This document shows, piece by piece, positions 1 to 8,009 of a stretch of 30,219 nt of DNA. Below the pieces are notes generated by a model, which was not told the DNA's origin, did no database searches, and saw only the letters and a program-made list of their open reading frames with translations. The DNA comes from Bog-564 sp035509915 (lineage in GTDB: Bacteria > Actinomycetota > Acidimicrobiia > Acidimicrobiales > UBA8190), in the NCBI GenBank assembly GCA_035509915.1, contig DATKIB010000027.1:1-30219 (forward strand), in the 5' to 3' direction. Position 1 is the stretch's first letter. Each line of letters starts with the position of its first letter. Position numbers and translations under genes: made by a program.

Positions 1-1
1 C

Positions 2-499
2 TTCGGAGCAGAGATCTGGGCGATAAACACTTCGGGGAGCACCGACGAGCCGGTGTCGTTCGTCGGCACGATGTCAGACCTCGACCGTGTCTTCGCCGGC
101 TCGGACGTGCTCGTGTTGAGCGTGCCGCTCAAGCGCTCGACGCACGGGCTGATATCTGCGCATGAGCTCTCGCTCATGAAGCCGACCGCGATCCTCGTGA
201 ATGTGGCGCGAGGGGAGATTGTCGACCAACGCGCCCTCTACGAGCACCTGAAGGCCAACCCGGAGTGCTGGGCGGCCATAGACACCTGGTGGGACGAGCC
301 GGCTGTCAGGCGAGCCTTCCGCACCGACTACCCGTTTCTCGAGCTGCCGAACGTAATCGGCTCGCCGCACAACTCACCCCTGGTGGCGAGCGGCATCACG
401 CATGCCGTCCAATGCGCAGCGCAGAACGTGAGGCGCTACCTCGACGGGGCCGAGCCGGCGGGGATAGTCCGCCGGGAGGAGTACGTGGAAGAGGGCTGA
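2..499 (+). CDS. D-2-hydroxyacid dehydrogenase, C-terminal part (5' truncated by window edge)
   Basis: This is the 3' portion of an NAD(P)-dependent D-isomer-specific 2-hydroxyacid dehydrogenase (phosphoglycerate/glyoxylate dehydrogenase-like), which interconverts 2-hydroxy and 2-keto acids in the cytosol. The reading frame is open from base 2 and begins in the Rossmann domain (FGAEIWAINTSG). It continues through DVLVLSVPLKRSTHGLI, the family signature LVNVARGEIVD, the AAIDTWWDEP segment and the PNVIGSPHNS segment, which carries the catalytic histidine. A GTG at 53 is an internal codon, not the start. The stop lies 69 bases before the ABC ATPase gene, so co-transcription is possible. The substrate cannot be told from this fragment, and the N-terminal substrate-binding half is outside the window. 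Confidence 0.9.
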   Translation, partial: FGAEIWAINTSGSTDEPVSFVGTMSDLDRVFAGSDVLVLSVPLKRSTHGLISAHELSLMKPTAILVNVARGEIVDQRALYEHLKANPECWAAIDTWWDEPAVRRAFRTDYPFLELPNVIGSPHNSPLVASGITHAVQCAAQNVRRYLDGAEPAGIVRREEYVEEG

Positions 500-568
500 A
501 AGGCAACGCCGACCGGGCGTCGGGTTGCGGCCGGCGGCGGGCTTCTGCAGGCGCGTTAGCGTTTCGGC

Positions 569-1420
569 GTGCCCTCCCCGACGGCAAGCCCGGCTTCCGC
601 CGTCGCGCGCATCGAGTCGGCGCCTGTGGCCGGCGAGGCGCTCGTGATCACCGGCGTGTCCAAGGCCTTCTCGACACGCGACGGGCATGTGCAGGCGCTA
701 CGCGAGGTGGACCTCCGGGTGGAGCGCGGCCAGTTCGTCACCCTCATAGGGCCGACCGGCTGCGGGAAGTCGACGCTGCTGAGGATCGTCGCCGGCCTCG
801 TCGAGGCCGACACCGGCTCGGTATCGGTCTTCGGCGAGCCCCCCCAGGCCGCCAGCTCGGCGAAGCACGTGGGCTTCGTGCCACAGTCGCCGGCGTTGCT
901 CCCCTGGCGGACCGTGCTCGACAACGTGCGCCTGCCGTTCCAGGTCAACCGCAAGGCCAACCACGACGGCGGCCGCCGCCACCGCGATCCCGAGGAGGTG
1001 CTCAGGTCCTTCGGGCTCGGCGAGGCGCTACGTCGCAGGCCGGGCGAGCTGTCGGGAGGCATGCAGCAGCGCGTCGCCATAGCGCGTGCGTTGGTGTTCG
1101 ATCCGTCAGTGCTCCTCATGGACGAGCCGTTCTCGGCGCTCGACGAGCTCACGCGTGAGAGGCAGCGACACGGATTGCTCGAGATGTGGCAGGCAGACCG
1201 CAAGACCGTGGTGTTCGTGACCCACTCGGTGTCAGAGGCCGTAGCGCTCTCGGACGTCGTGGTCGTCATGTCGGCCCAGCCCGGAAGGGTGAGCGCGATC
1301 GTGCCGGTCGGGCTGCCGCGCCCGCGTGGCGAGAAGCTCGAGACGACCGGCGCCTTCCACGAGGTCGAGGACCGTGTGAGGACAGAGCTGCGCGGGGCAT
1401 TCCACGTGGATCATGTCTGA
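569..1420 (+). CDS. ABC transporter ATP-binding protein, NitT/TauT (SsuB/TauB) type
   Basis: This is the cytosolic ATPase subunit of a NitT/TauT-family importer (283 aa). Visible motifs in order are Walker A GPTGCGKST (residues 61-69), the Q-loop glutamine in FVPQSPALLPW (Q106), the signature LSGGMQQR (161-168), Walker B VLLMDEP (181-187) with the D-loop SALD, and the H-loop VTHS (H219). The ALLPWRTVLDNV stretch after the Q-loop is typical of SsuB/TauB/nitrate-type ATPases. The start is taken as GTG 569; the first ~25 residues are low-complexity and a later start is possible. The gene overlaps the permease start by 8 bases, so translation is probably coupled. The imported substrate is unknown. 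Confidence 0.92.
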   Translation: MPSPTASPASAVARIESAPVAGEALVITGVSKAFSTRDGHVQALREVDLRVERGQFVTLIGPTGCGKSTLLRIVAGLVEADTGSVSVFGEPPQAASSAKHVGFVPQSPALLPWRTVLDNVRLPFQVNRKANHDGGRRHRDPEEVLRSFGLGEALRRRPGELSGGMQQRVAIARALVFDPSVLLMDEPFSALDELTRERQRHGLLEMWQADRKTVVFVTHSVSEAVALSDVVVVMSAQPGRVSAIVPVGLPRPRGEKLETTGAFHEVEDRVRTELRGAFHVDHV

Positions 1421-2252
1421 GGGCGCTACGCGCTCGGCGTCTGAGGGCGCTACGCGCTTGGCGTCTGAGGGCGCTACGCGCTTGACCGAGTGGGCGTCGC
1501 CGCGGGTCTGGCTCCCGCCGCTAATGGCCTTCGGGCTCCTCGCCTGCGGATGGCAGCTCTACGCGACCCACAACCCCCACGTCCTGCCGACCCTCTCCCA
1601 GTTAGTCGCCCAGGTCGGTGACCACCCGGGCCTGTTCTGGCAGAACCTGCTCGTGACCCTGCAAGAAGCGGTGGTCGGCGCCGCGTGCGGGATGCTCGCC
1701 GCCTTCGTGCTGGCGATCGTCATGTGCCAAGTGCGCCTCGTGGAACGGGCGCTCATGCCCCTCGCCGTGATGCTCAACGTGACCCCGATCATCGCCATCG
1801 CTCCGGGCTTGGTGGTGGCGTTCGGTTTCGGGATGACGCCCAAGTACATAGTGACGGCGGTCATCGTCTTCTTCCCGTTCCTCATCAACTCGCTGATCGG
1901 GCTTCGATCGGCGGACCCTCAGGCACACGACGTGCTTCGGACCTTGCACGCCTCGCGCACCGAGATCCTGCTTCGGCTGCGCCTGCCGGGGAGCCTCCCG
2001 TGGCTCTTTGCGGCAGCACGCATTTGCATGCCGCTGTCGCTGATCGGCGCGGTGGTGGCCGAGTTCACTGCGCCCGGGAAGGCGAGCGGCCTCGGCTCGC
2101 TCATCCAGACCGCGGCGTCGCTGTCGGACCTGAAGACCGTCTACGCGTCGGTGGTGGTGCTCGCTTTCGTCGGGATCGCCCTCACCTTGGTGGTGGTGGT
2201 CCTCCAGCACCGGGTGCTCGCCTGGCAGAGGCTGGGCACGAACCTGCGATGA
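1413..2252 (+). CDS. ABC transporter permease, NitT/TauT (SsuC/TauC) type
   Basis: This is the integral-membrane permease of the importer encoded around it (279 aa). About six hydrophobic segments are visible, starting with PLMAFGLLACGWQLY. The cytoplasmic coupling loop ASRTEILLRLRLPGSLPWLFAA corresponds to the EAA loop of binding-protein-dependent permeases. ATG 1413 overlaps the ATPase stop by 8 bases, and the gene ends in an ATGA overlap with the binding protein. The N-terminus is odd: residues 2-25 are three near-identical 8-residue repeats (SEGATRSA, SEGATRLA, SEGATRLT) encoded by a 24-base tandem repeat. Such a tail is not part of the family fold and may be a recent expansion. Confidence 0.92.
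   Translation: MSEGATRSASEGATRLASEGATRLTEWASPRVWLPPLMAFGLLACGWQLYATHNPHVLPTLSQLVAQVGDHPGLFWQNLLVTLQEAVVGAACGMLAAFVLAIVMCQVRLVERALMPLAVMLNVTPIIAIAPGLVVAFGFGMTPKYIVTAVIVFFPFLINSLIGLRSADPQAHDVLRTLHASRTEILLRLRLPGSLPWLFAAARICMPLSLIGAVVAEFTAPGKASGLGSLIQTAASLSDLKTVYASVVVLAFVGIALTLVVVVLQHRVLAWQRLGTNLR
1416..1487 (+). repeat. 24-base tandem repeat, three copies, inside permease N-terminus
   Basis: Three head-to-tail units of 24 bases (1416-1439, 1440-1463, 1464-1487) share the core TCTGAGGGCGCTACGCGC and differ only in their last six bases. The length is a multiple of three, so copy-number change would keep the permease in frame. The first unit also contains the ATPase stop codon (TGA at 1418-1420). 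Confidence 0.95.
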
Positions 2253-3325
2253 GAGCGACGACCAAGTTCTTCGCCCTTGCGGCGACCCTGCTCACGGCCG
2301 CGTCCCTCCTCGTGGCCGGCGGCGGCTCGCCCAGCGCCTATGCGGCCGGCTCGTTGCTTCCCGCCGCGCAGTGCACGACGAACCGTGCTGCGGGGACGAT
2401 GACGTACGCCTCTCCGTTCGGCTTCGACGCCTCGGCGGGGATCCTCGACGTCTTCGCCGCGCAGCGCCTCGGATACTTCTCCGACATGTGCCTCGAGGTC
2501 GACATCGTGACGAGCTCCACGACCCCGTACGAGCTCGTGTCCGCCGGCACGGCGACGGTCTCGAACATCGGGAGCGCCGCAGACGACCTCGCCCAAGTGG
2601 CGAGCGGGGCCGACATCGAGGCCGTCGCCACCTACGGGGATACATCGGACTACGCGCTCCTCACGCAGCCCAGCATCACCAAGCTGCGACAGCTCGAGGG
2701 CAAGACCTTCGCCTACCACTCCACGGTGCCGGTGGCGATCACCGAGATGTTCCAAGCGGCGGGGGTGGCAGTCTCGAAGCTACGGGCGATCGACACCCAG
2801 GACTACGACCCCGACCAGCTCATCCAGGGCCATGAAAGTGCCCTGCAGGCCTACCAGTCCAACGAGCCGCTCACTCTGCGGGCCCAGGGTGCGAAGTTCC
2901 ACGAGTTCACCCCCAGCCAGTTCGGGATCCGCGGCACCTTCAACGTGCAGGTCTTCAACAAGCCGTTCCTGGAGCAGCACCCCAAGGCGGTCGCCGACTT
3001 CATGCGCGCCGAGCTGCACGCCTTCTACTACTGCTCCTCCCACCAGTCGAGCTGCATAAGTATCGAGCAGGGTTACGCAAATGCGGCAGGTTCCGAGTAC
3101 GAGGTCTCGCACGAGAAGGCGGTGTGGAAGCTCGAGTCCGCACTGGCGTTGCACCACACACTCGCAGGCGTTGGGGTCGGTGTGGAGTCCCGCACCGAGT
3201 GGCAACCCGAGGCGACCGCCATTCGCCACTACGGGCTCGTGCGGCTCGTGCCTTCGCTCCTCGAGTGGGAGAACACGACGATCGTCGCGTCGCTATACCG
3301 AGGAACGACCCTCGTCTGGCCGTAG
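2249..3325 (+). CDS. ABC transporter substrate-binding protein, NMT1/THI5-like
   Basis: This is the extracytoplasmic binding component of the NitT/TauT-type importer (358 aa). The N-terminus is a Sec signal peptide: basic MRATTK, a hydrophobic core FFALAATLLTAASLLVA, and a likely AYA|A cleavage near residue 33. The body has the family layout: MTYASPFGFDASAGILDVFAAQ, then YFSDMCLEVDIV, a central EGKTFAYHSTVP lobe-crossing region, and a C-terminal PFLEQHPKAVADFMRAELHAF helix. ATG 2249 overlaps the permease stop (ATGA), which fixes the start although the open frame extends far upstream. Cysteines at 42, in SDMC and in YYCSSHQSSC are unusually many for an exported actinobacterial binding protein and may form disulfides. 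The ligand cannot be assigned. Confidence 0.88.
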   Translation: MRATTKFFALAATLLTAASLLVAGGGSPSAYAAGSLLPAAQCTTNRAAGTMTYASPFGFDASAGILDVFAAQRLGYFSDMCLEVDIVTSSTTPYELVSAGTATVSNIGSAADDLAQVASGADIEAVATYGDTSDYALLTQPSITKLRQLEGKTFAYHSTVPVAITEMFQAAGVAVSKLRAIDTQDYDPDQLIQGHESALQAYQSNEPLTLRAQGAKFHEFTPSQFGIRGTFNVQVFNKPFLEQHPKAVADFMRAELHAFYYCSSHQSSCISIEQGYANAAGSEYEVSHEKAVWKLESALALHHTLAGVGVGVESRTEWQPEATAIRHYGLVRLVPSLLEWENTTIVASLYRGTTLVWP

Positions 3326-3369
3326 AAGCTGTTCGGGTACCGTCCCAGGATCGGCAAGAATGAGCGGCT

Positions 3370-4233
3370 ATGGGCAACCCGTTCGCCGAGGAGACGGCCG
3401 TGGCGCGCGTCGGCGCGGGTAGGTACGAGGCGACCGTCGCAGAGGCGTGGAACCTGCGACCCCTGCCCCAGGGCGGCATCGTCACGGCTCTGGCGCTTCG
3501 TGCCATGGCGGAGGAGCTGGGCCATCCCGAAGAGCGCCTCCGGACGATGCACACGACCTTCGTGGCTCAGGTGGCGCACGGACCGGTGCAGATCGAGGTG
3601 GAGCTTCTGCGCGAGGGACGTTCCATGTCGCACCTGCGTGCGGAGGTCGCCAACACCGGATCGCCGAGAGGGCACGTGACAAGCGCGGTGTTCGGCTCGA
3701 GACGTGAGGGGTTCGAGTTCACCGACCTCGAGCCGCCGACCGTCCCGCCACCAGCCGATTGCCCGTCGTTTCGTGATCCGCCGCCTCCTGAGGCGAGCGC
3801 GTTCGTGCCAATGGCCTTCTGGACCGAGCGCGTCGAGGGGCGCTCCGCCCTCGGCCACGCGCCCTGGGAGGACTACATCCCAGACAGGGCGGAGCAGGCG
3901 ATGTGGTACCGCTTCGACGAGCCCCCGTTCCTCGACGACGGGACGATCGACCCGCTCGCTCTCGTCGTGCTCGTCGACACCATGCCCGGCGCCGTCGGCC
4001 AGAAGATCGGCCCCCGCGACCGGCAGTGGTTCGCCCCGAGCATCGACCTGACCGTCCACTTGCTCGACGCGTGCCGGAGCCCCTGGGTGCTCGCGTACAA
4101 CACTGCGCGCTATGCCGGCGACGGGTACGCCTCGGCCGAGATGTCCCTGTGGGACTGCGGATCCGAGGGTCTCGACGAGCCCAGGCTCGTCACCTACGGG
4201 ACGCAGCTGTTCTTCTTCAGCTTCGCCGCCTGA
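3370..4233 (+). CDS. Acyl-CoA thioesterase, TesB-like double hot-dog
   Basis: The predicted 287-aa cytosolic protein resembles two-hot-dog thioesterases (thioesterase-like superfamily), which hydrolyse acyl-CoA thioesters. The first hot-dog contains the helix segment LRPLPQGGIVTALALRAM and strands HTTFVAQVAHGPVQIEVELLREGRSMSHLRAEV. The second contains SIDLTVHLLDACRSPWVLAYNTARYAGDGYASAEMSLWD with the D/H and D positions usual for the family, ending in LVTYGTQLFFF. It begins 44 bases after the binding-protein stop and may be in the same transcript, but no functional link is evident. The substrate acyl chain is unknown. Confidence 0.82.
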   Translation: MGNPFAEETAVARVGAGRYEATVAEAWNLRPLPQGGIVTALALRAMAEELGHPEERLRTMHTTFVAQVAHGPVQIEVELLREGRSMSHLRAEVANTGSPRGHVTSAVFGSRREGFEFTDLEPPTVPPPADCPSFRDPPPPEASAFVPMAFWTERVEGRSALGHAPWEDYIPDRAEQAMWYRFDEPPFLDDGTIDPLALVVLVDTMPGAVGQKIGPRDRQWFAPSIDLTVHLLDACRSPWVLAYNTARYAGDGYASAEMSLWDCGSEGLDEPRLVTYGTQLFFFSFAA

Positions 4234-4294
4234 CGCTCGAGCTCGTCCAGATGCGCTCCGCCTACCTCGTGCTCTCCAACGAGAGGATTCGAAA

Positions 4295-5200
4295 GTGAGC
4301 CGACGGGTCCGGAGGCTGTTCGTGATCGTGTCAGTGGCCTTGATGGGCTGTCTGGGAGGTTGTGGAGGAGGTCGTGGCAGTGGCACGGCCACGTCCAGCG
4401 GCTCTCGCGCCCCCGAAGGACCCCGACCGTCTGCTATCTACCCAGCGCCCGCAGGTCTCCTGGCTGAGGCGCAACCGCAACCGAACGGGATGATGTGGCT
4501 GCTGTCGGGCAACCAGTCGGTCCGAACCCTCGGAGAGCTGAACCTGGCGGCCGGCCACCTGGGGGCGAAATTGCCGGAGAGCGCCGACGCTGTCGCGATC
4601 GCACAGGCGAGCACCGGAGCCTTCGCCGTCGGGACTGCCACCACGGAAGCGGGCGCGGTCGAAGTGCGCAGTTCGACCGGCGCCCTCGCCGGGACGGTGG
4701 CGGTCGGGGCGCCGGTGCGTGAGGTCACATTCGGGTCGGACGGAGTAACCGTGTACGCGCTCGACGGAACCGCAACCTCGACCAGCGTCACCGTCGTCGA
4801 CAGCCAGACGAGGACGATCGAGGACACGCTGCCGGTGGCGCTGGACACCAACTTCGTTGTGGCATCTCCGGACGGGCAGGACCTGTGGGCGTCCGAGCGA
4901 GATGGCACGATCGACGAGTTGTCGATCCAGCTCCGGCGTGTTGTCGTCAGCTTCTCTGTCGGTCAATCGGCCTCGAGCCTCGCCATCAGCCCTGAAGGCA
5001 CCACTCTGTACGTCTTGAAGGGCTTTGGCTCAATCGACAACGTGTCCGTCGTCGCGCAGGCGGCGGAGCGGGTGCGAAGTGTGCTGCCCGCACCTGCAAA
5101 CTGTGTCGGAATCGTGCTCTCGCCCGACGGCCGCACCCTCTACGACGCCGTGGGCACCCCGAGCGTCGGCAACGTTCAGGCGTTCTCGCTCGCAGGCTAG
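4295..5200 (+). CDS. Putative lipoprotein with YncE-like beta-propeller
   Basis: This 301-aa protein begins with a lipoprotein signal peptide: basic MSRRVRR, the hydrophobic core LFVIVSVALMG, then lipobox L20-G-G-C23 followed by a Gly/Ser/Thr-rich linker. The mature part has repeated beta-propeller blades with motifs such as VVASPDGQDLWASE, LAISPEGTTLYVLKG and IVLSPDGRTLYDAVG. These resemble YncE/lactonase-type WD-like blades, which usually serve binding or scaffold roles. GTG 4295 is chosen because it directly precedes the signal peptide and follows a GAGAGG stretch at 4281-4286; the frame is open well upstream without a signal. The ligand is unknown. It is convergent with the phosphatase gene downstream. 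Confidence 0.82.
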   Translation: MSRRVRRLFVIVSVALMGCLGGCGGGRGSGTATSSGSRAPEGPRPSAIYPAPAGLLAEAQPQPNGMMWLLSGNQSVRTLGELNLAAGHLGAKLPESADAVAIAQASTGAFAVGTATTEAGAVEVRSSTGALAGTVAVGAPVREVTFGSDGVTVYALDGTATSTSVTVVDSQTRTIEDTLPVALDTNFVVASPDGQDLWASERDGTIDELSIQLRRVVVSFSVGQSASSLAISPEGTTLYVLKGFGSIDNVSVVAQAAERVRSVLPAPANCVGIVLSPDGRTLYDAVGTPSVGNVQAFSLAG

Positions 5201-5230
5201 CCGCCGCTGCGCGACCACTCCTCGAGATAC

Positions 5231-5722
5231 TTACTCAGCCGACGCCGGCTGATCGCCCGGCGCGACGTAACGCGCGGACACGAGTTTGTGGGGTTGCATC
5301 TCGAGTATCCACGCGCATCCCTTCAACCCCGGCGGACGATGCTCGAGCTCGACGCCATCGCGCCTAGAGAGCTCGACGAGCACGCTGCCCATCACCTCGC
5401 CGTGGGTGCACACCACGACCCCGCCTTCGCTTTGGGTGTCGCTCACCTCGAGCACCAGTGCTAGCGCCTTCAGAGGTACGTCGGGCAGCAGGGCGCGTGA
5501 AGGTTCGATGTCGAGGTGCATGCGCTGAGCGAGAGGCTCCATCGTCTGAATGCACCTGACGTGGGAGCTGGAGATGATCCGCGTCGGCTTCAGGGTTGCG
5601 AGCGCGACGGCGAGGGCCTCGGCTTGTCGTTTTCCCCTCGGGCTCAGGGGACGCAGCTCGTCGGCGCGACTCCACCGGTCCTTTCGTCCTGCGTAACCAT
5701 GACGTACCAGGACGACCCGCAT
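5231..5722 (-). CDS. SixA-type histidine phosphatase
   Basis: This is a 163-aa member of the histidine phosphatase (phosphoglycerate mutase-like) superfamily of SixA size. The N-terminal catalytic RHG motif is at residues 7-9 (MRVVLVRHGYAG). R56 lies in SSSHVRCIQT, and the second catalytic histidine H107 is in VVCTHGEVMG. Such proteins dephosphorylate phosphohistidine or small phosphoesters. In actinobacteria a similar domain is fused to Nudix MutT1, but here it stands alone. It is transcribed toward the propeller lipoprotein and away from the response regulator. A role on the neighbouring two-component pair is conceivable because SixA acts on phosphohistidine, but this is only inference from proximity. 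Confidence 0.88.
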   Translation of the reverse strand: MRVVLVRHGYAGRKDRWSRADELRPLSPRGKRQAEALAVALATLKPTRIISSSHVRCIQTMEPLAQRMHLDIEPSRALLPDVPLKALALVLEVSDTQSEGGVVVCTHGEVMGSVLVELSRRDGVELEHRPPGLKGCAWILEMQPHKLVSARYVAPGDQPASAE

Positions 5723-6032
5723 GACACAAAGCTTGTCGCAAACGGGTCGTCATGCGTGGATGTTCACGGCAATTGGTCACAATGCCATTGGTTTCGTTCA
5801 CATTGCGTTGTCCTGAGGTCGCCCGACCGCAGCGCCGCTACGACCCGCAGCGGGCGCCTCCACAGGCTCCGATCCGTGGCCTCCCGGTCGCGTGGCGAGG
5901 ATCGGTCCATGTCCTCGGGTCCCTCGGAGTCGGACCCCCCAGCCTGGCCCTATCCCCCTGGGGGAGTAGTCTGCGCGCACCACAGACATGCCCGGCTGCG
6001 GATGCCAGCCGGCGAAGGGCGGAGGTCGTTTC
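5723..6032 (+). other. 310-base divergent intergenic region
   Basis: No convincing gene is seen. It separates the divergent phosphatase and response-regulator genes and so must carry both promoters. It contains TCACA motifs at 5777 and 5798 (21 bases apart) and a near-palindrome at 5950-5969. Confidence 0.6.
5950..5969. promoter_or_regulatory. Near-palindromic operator-like site upstream of the response regulator
   Basis: The arms CTATCCCCC and GGGGGAGTAG face each other with a one-base bulge, about 63 bases before the response-regulator start. This could be a binding site for the regulator or another dimeric factor. It is a sequence observation only. Confidence 0.35.
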
Positions 6033-6611
6033 GTGACCGGAACCGATCTGATCGAGAGGCCCAGGGCTCCCGTCGTGGCACCGTGGCTGTTGGTCGAGCT
6101 GCCCCCTTTGTCGGGTCGATCGGGCGAGGGCTTGCCGCCCCGGGCGGGGACCTCAGGCCTCGGGCCCGCCCACGTCCCCGACGAGAGCCCGCGTGCTGCC
6201 TCTGCGAGCCGCGACACAGGGTCGGACGCCCTGCGCCTCGACCAGGCCGACGTCCTCGTGGTCGAGGACGACGAAGGCCTGCGTACCTCCATGGCAAAGC
6301 TACTGCGCAGCTACGGCTTCAGCGTGGTCGAGGCTTTCGACGGGCAGTCCGCCCTCGACGTGCTGGCGGCGACGTCGGTGGCGATCATGCTGGTCGACCT
6401 CCACATGTCACCGCGCGACGGGATCTGGCTCCTCGAGCGACTCGAGCACCCGCCGGTGGTCTTCGTGCTCTCGGCGTTCGCCCTCTACGACGAGGTGCAG
6501 GTGCGGTCGCAGTTCTCGGAGCTGGTCTCGGGTTTCCTCCGCAAGCCCGTCCCGCCCGCAGCGCTCATCGAGGTGGTGCACAGGGCCCTGGACCAGCCCT
6601 CGGGCCACTGA
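6033..6611 (+). CDS. Response regulator, receiver domain only, with N-terminal extension
   Basis: This 192-aa protein has a ~70-residue Pro/Gly-rich N-terminal extension followed by one CheY-like receiver domain. Acidic residues E78-D79-D80 (VLVVEDDEG), phosphoacceptor D122 (MLVDLHMSPRDG), the S/A switch position in FVLSAFA and the conserved lysine K171 (FLRKPVPP) are visible. No DNA-binding or enzymatic output domain follows. GTG 6033 is chosen because a GGAGG lies 7 bases upstream (6021-6025); an upstream ATG at 5988 has no such site. It precedes the PAS kinase by 35 bases on the same strand, so the two are probably a cognate pair. Output may pass to another protein, or the N-terminal tail may act. 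Confidence 0.88.
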   Translation: MTGTDLIERPRAPVVAPWLLVELPPLSGRSGEGLPPRAGTSGLGPAHVPDESPRAASASRDTGSDALRLDQADVLVVEDDEGLRTSMAKLLRSYGFSVVEAFDGQSALDVLAATSVAIMLVDLHMSPRDGIWLLERLEHPPVVFVLSAFALYDEVQVRSQFSELVSGFLRKPVPPAALIEVVHRALDQPSGH

Positions 6612-6646
6612 GCCGTTCCTCGGACCCCCGAGGCGCGGCACACGAG

Positions 6647-7822
6647 ATGTCGCGGGAGACGCCGGACGGAGGGCAGACGCCGGAGAGAGGACCGAGTCGG
6701 CCAGATCCCTCCTTCAGCCGCGCTGGCGACGACGATCTCAGGCTGCTCATCGAGTCCACGGTCGAGTATGCGTTCATAGCGCTCGACCGCGACGGGAACA
6801 TCACGGGCTGGAACGCAGGGGCGGAGCGGTTGAAGGGATATCGCGCCAAAGAGGTCCTCGGACGCCACTTCTCGATGTTCTACCCGCCCGAGGTGCCGAG
6901 GAACGTGATAGACGACAAGCTCGGTACTGCGATCGCCGAGGGTTCTTACACCGAGGAGGGCTGGCGAGTCCGCAAGGACGGGTCGCGGTTCTGGGCGCAC
7001 GTGACGATCACGCCTCTGCGGAATCGAGGCGGCGAGCTACGCGGGTTCGGGAAGGTCACACGTGACCTCACCGAACGCAAGCAGGCCGAGGACGAGATAC
7101 GTGCCGCCTTGGAGAGGGAGAAGCAGGCTCAGGCCCAGCTGGTCGCCAAGGAGCGCCTGTCGGCGGTGGGCGAGTGGGCGTCGTTGGTGTCGCACGAGCT
7201 GCGAAACCAGCTCGCACTGCTCTCGAACATCTTCTTCCTTGTGCGCCACGAGCTGGAGCAACGAGACGGCGAAGAGGAGCTGCTCCAGGAGCTCACCGTC
7301 GCCGACCGTCAAATCGAACGCTCGGTGCGGATCGTGAGCGGGATACTCGAGTTTGCCAGGGCCGGTGCCGCGAACAAGGCGCCGTGCGACATAGACGCCA
7401 TTGCCGACGAGATCCTTCGGACTGCGCACCTGCGAGGCAACATCGAGGTTGCAAGGGAGCAAGAGCCGGGCATGATGGTCATGGCGGACGCCAACCAGAT
7501 CAGCCAGGTGCTTCTCAACCTGATCGTGAATGCTGCCGACGCGATGCCAGACGGCGGCAAGCTCACGGTGGCGACCAAGTACGACTCGGGCTCGGCGCTG
7601 ATCATCGTGGCCGACACGGGATTAGGTATCTCGCAGGCCACTCTTCCAGAGGTTTTCCGGCCATTCTTCACGACCCGGTCGACCGGTACCGGCCTGGGTC
7701 TCGCGGTCGTCAAGCAGATCGTCGAGGCCCACGACGGGGGCGTCACGGTGGACAGCGTCGAAGGGGCGGGAACCACCTTCACGGTGAGGCTTCCCAGAGC
7801 CACCATCTCCGAGCCCTCGTAG
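6647..7822 (+). CDS. PAS-domain sensor histidine kinase, soluble
   Basis: This is a 391-aa sensor kinase without transmembrane segments, so it should act in the cytosol. A PAS domain spans roughly residues 30-145 (STVEYAFIALDRDGNITGWNAGAERLKGY, then the PAC-type GKVTRDLTERKQAE), joined by a coiled coil (146-170) to a HisKA domain. The phosphoacceptor is H183 in SHELRNQL. The ATPase domain has the N-box NLIVNAADAM (291-300), G1 DTGLGI (323-328), F-box FFTTRS and G2 TGLGLAVVK. The usual HELRNPL proline is replaced by Gln (HELRNQL). ATG 6647 begins the frame just before the PAS domain; the frame is open far upstream in a non-coding context. It pairs with the preceding receiver gene. Confidence 0.92.
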   Translation: MSRETPDGGQTPERGPSRPDPSFSRAGDDDLRLLIESTVEYAFIALDRDGNITGWNAGAERLKGYRAKEVLGRHFSMFYPPEVPRNVIDDKLGTAIAEGSYTEEGWRVRKDGSRFWAHVTITPLRNRGGELRGFGKVTRDLTERKQAEDEIRAALEREKQAQAQLVAKERLSAVGEWASLVSHELRNQLALLSNIFFLVRHELEQRDGEEELLQELTVADRQIERSVRIVSGILEFARAGAANKAPCDIDAIADEILRTAHLRGNIEVAREQEPGMMVMADANQISQVLLNLIVNAADAMPDGGKLTVATKYDSGSALIIVADTGLGISQATLPEVFRPFFTTRSTGTGLGLAVVKQIVEAHDGGVTVDSVEGAGTTFTVRLPRATISEPS

Positions 7823-7944
7823 ACGGGCCGGCCCTTCCACCAGGCCCGGAGGGCGACGAGCCTTGATCATCTGTTGTGTTTCTGTGGATCACCCCGTGGC
7901 CTGGATCCCATAACTTCCGATACGAGACCAGGGGGGTGGGGGAA

Positions 7945-7990
7945 GGACAGGCCGGGGGTCGCCGCTAAGCCGGCGCCCCCCGGCCTGTCC
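7945..7990. terminator. Strong GC-rich hairpin, possible terminator
   Basis: A 14-base perfect stem (GGACAGGCCGGGGG at 7945-7958 with its complement at 7977-7990) encloses a second 5-base stem CGCCG/CGGCG with loop CTAAGC. It lies 122 bases after the kinase stop and just before the toxin-antitoxin operator. No T-run follows, so intrinsic termination is plausible but unproven; it could also be a small repeat or mobile hairpin. Confidence 0.5.
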
Positions 7991-8009
7991 CATTCACTGG
8001 TCCAAAACT

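Noticed and set aside
265..1158. 297-aa plus-strand open frame over the dehydrogenase end and ABC ATPase
   Set aside because: Arg/Gly/Pro-rich composition typical of a shadow frame in GC-rich DNA; the overlapping frames contain clear family motifs.
569..3325. Assigning the NitT/TauT-type importer to phosphonate uptake
   Set aside because: It lies over 5 kb from the phosphonate-like genes, on the other strand and with unrelated genes between; family substrates vary widely.
5516..6646. Long open frame leading into the PAS kinase
   Set aside because: It overlaps the phosphatase and response-regulator genes and has no domain; the kinase starts at 6647.
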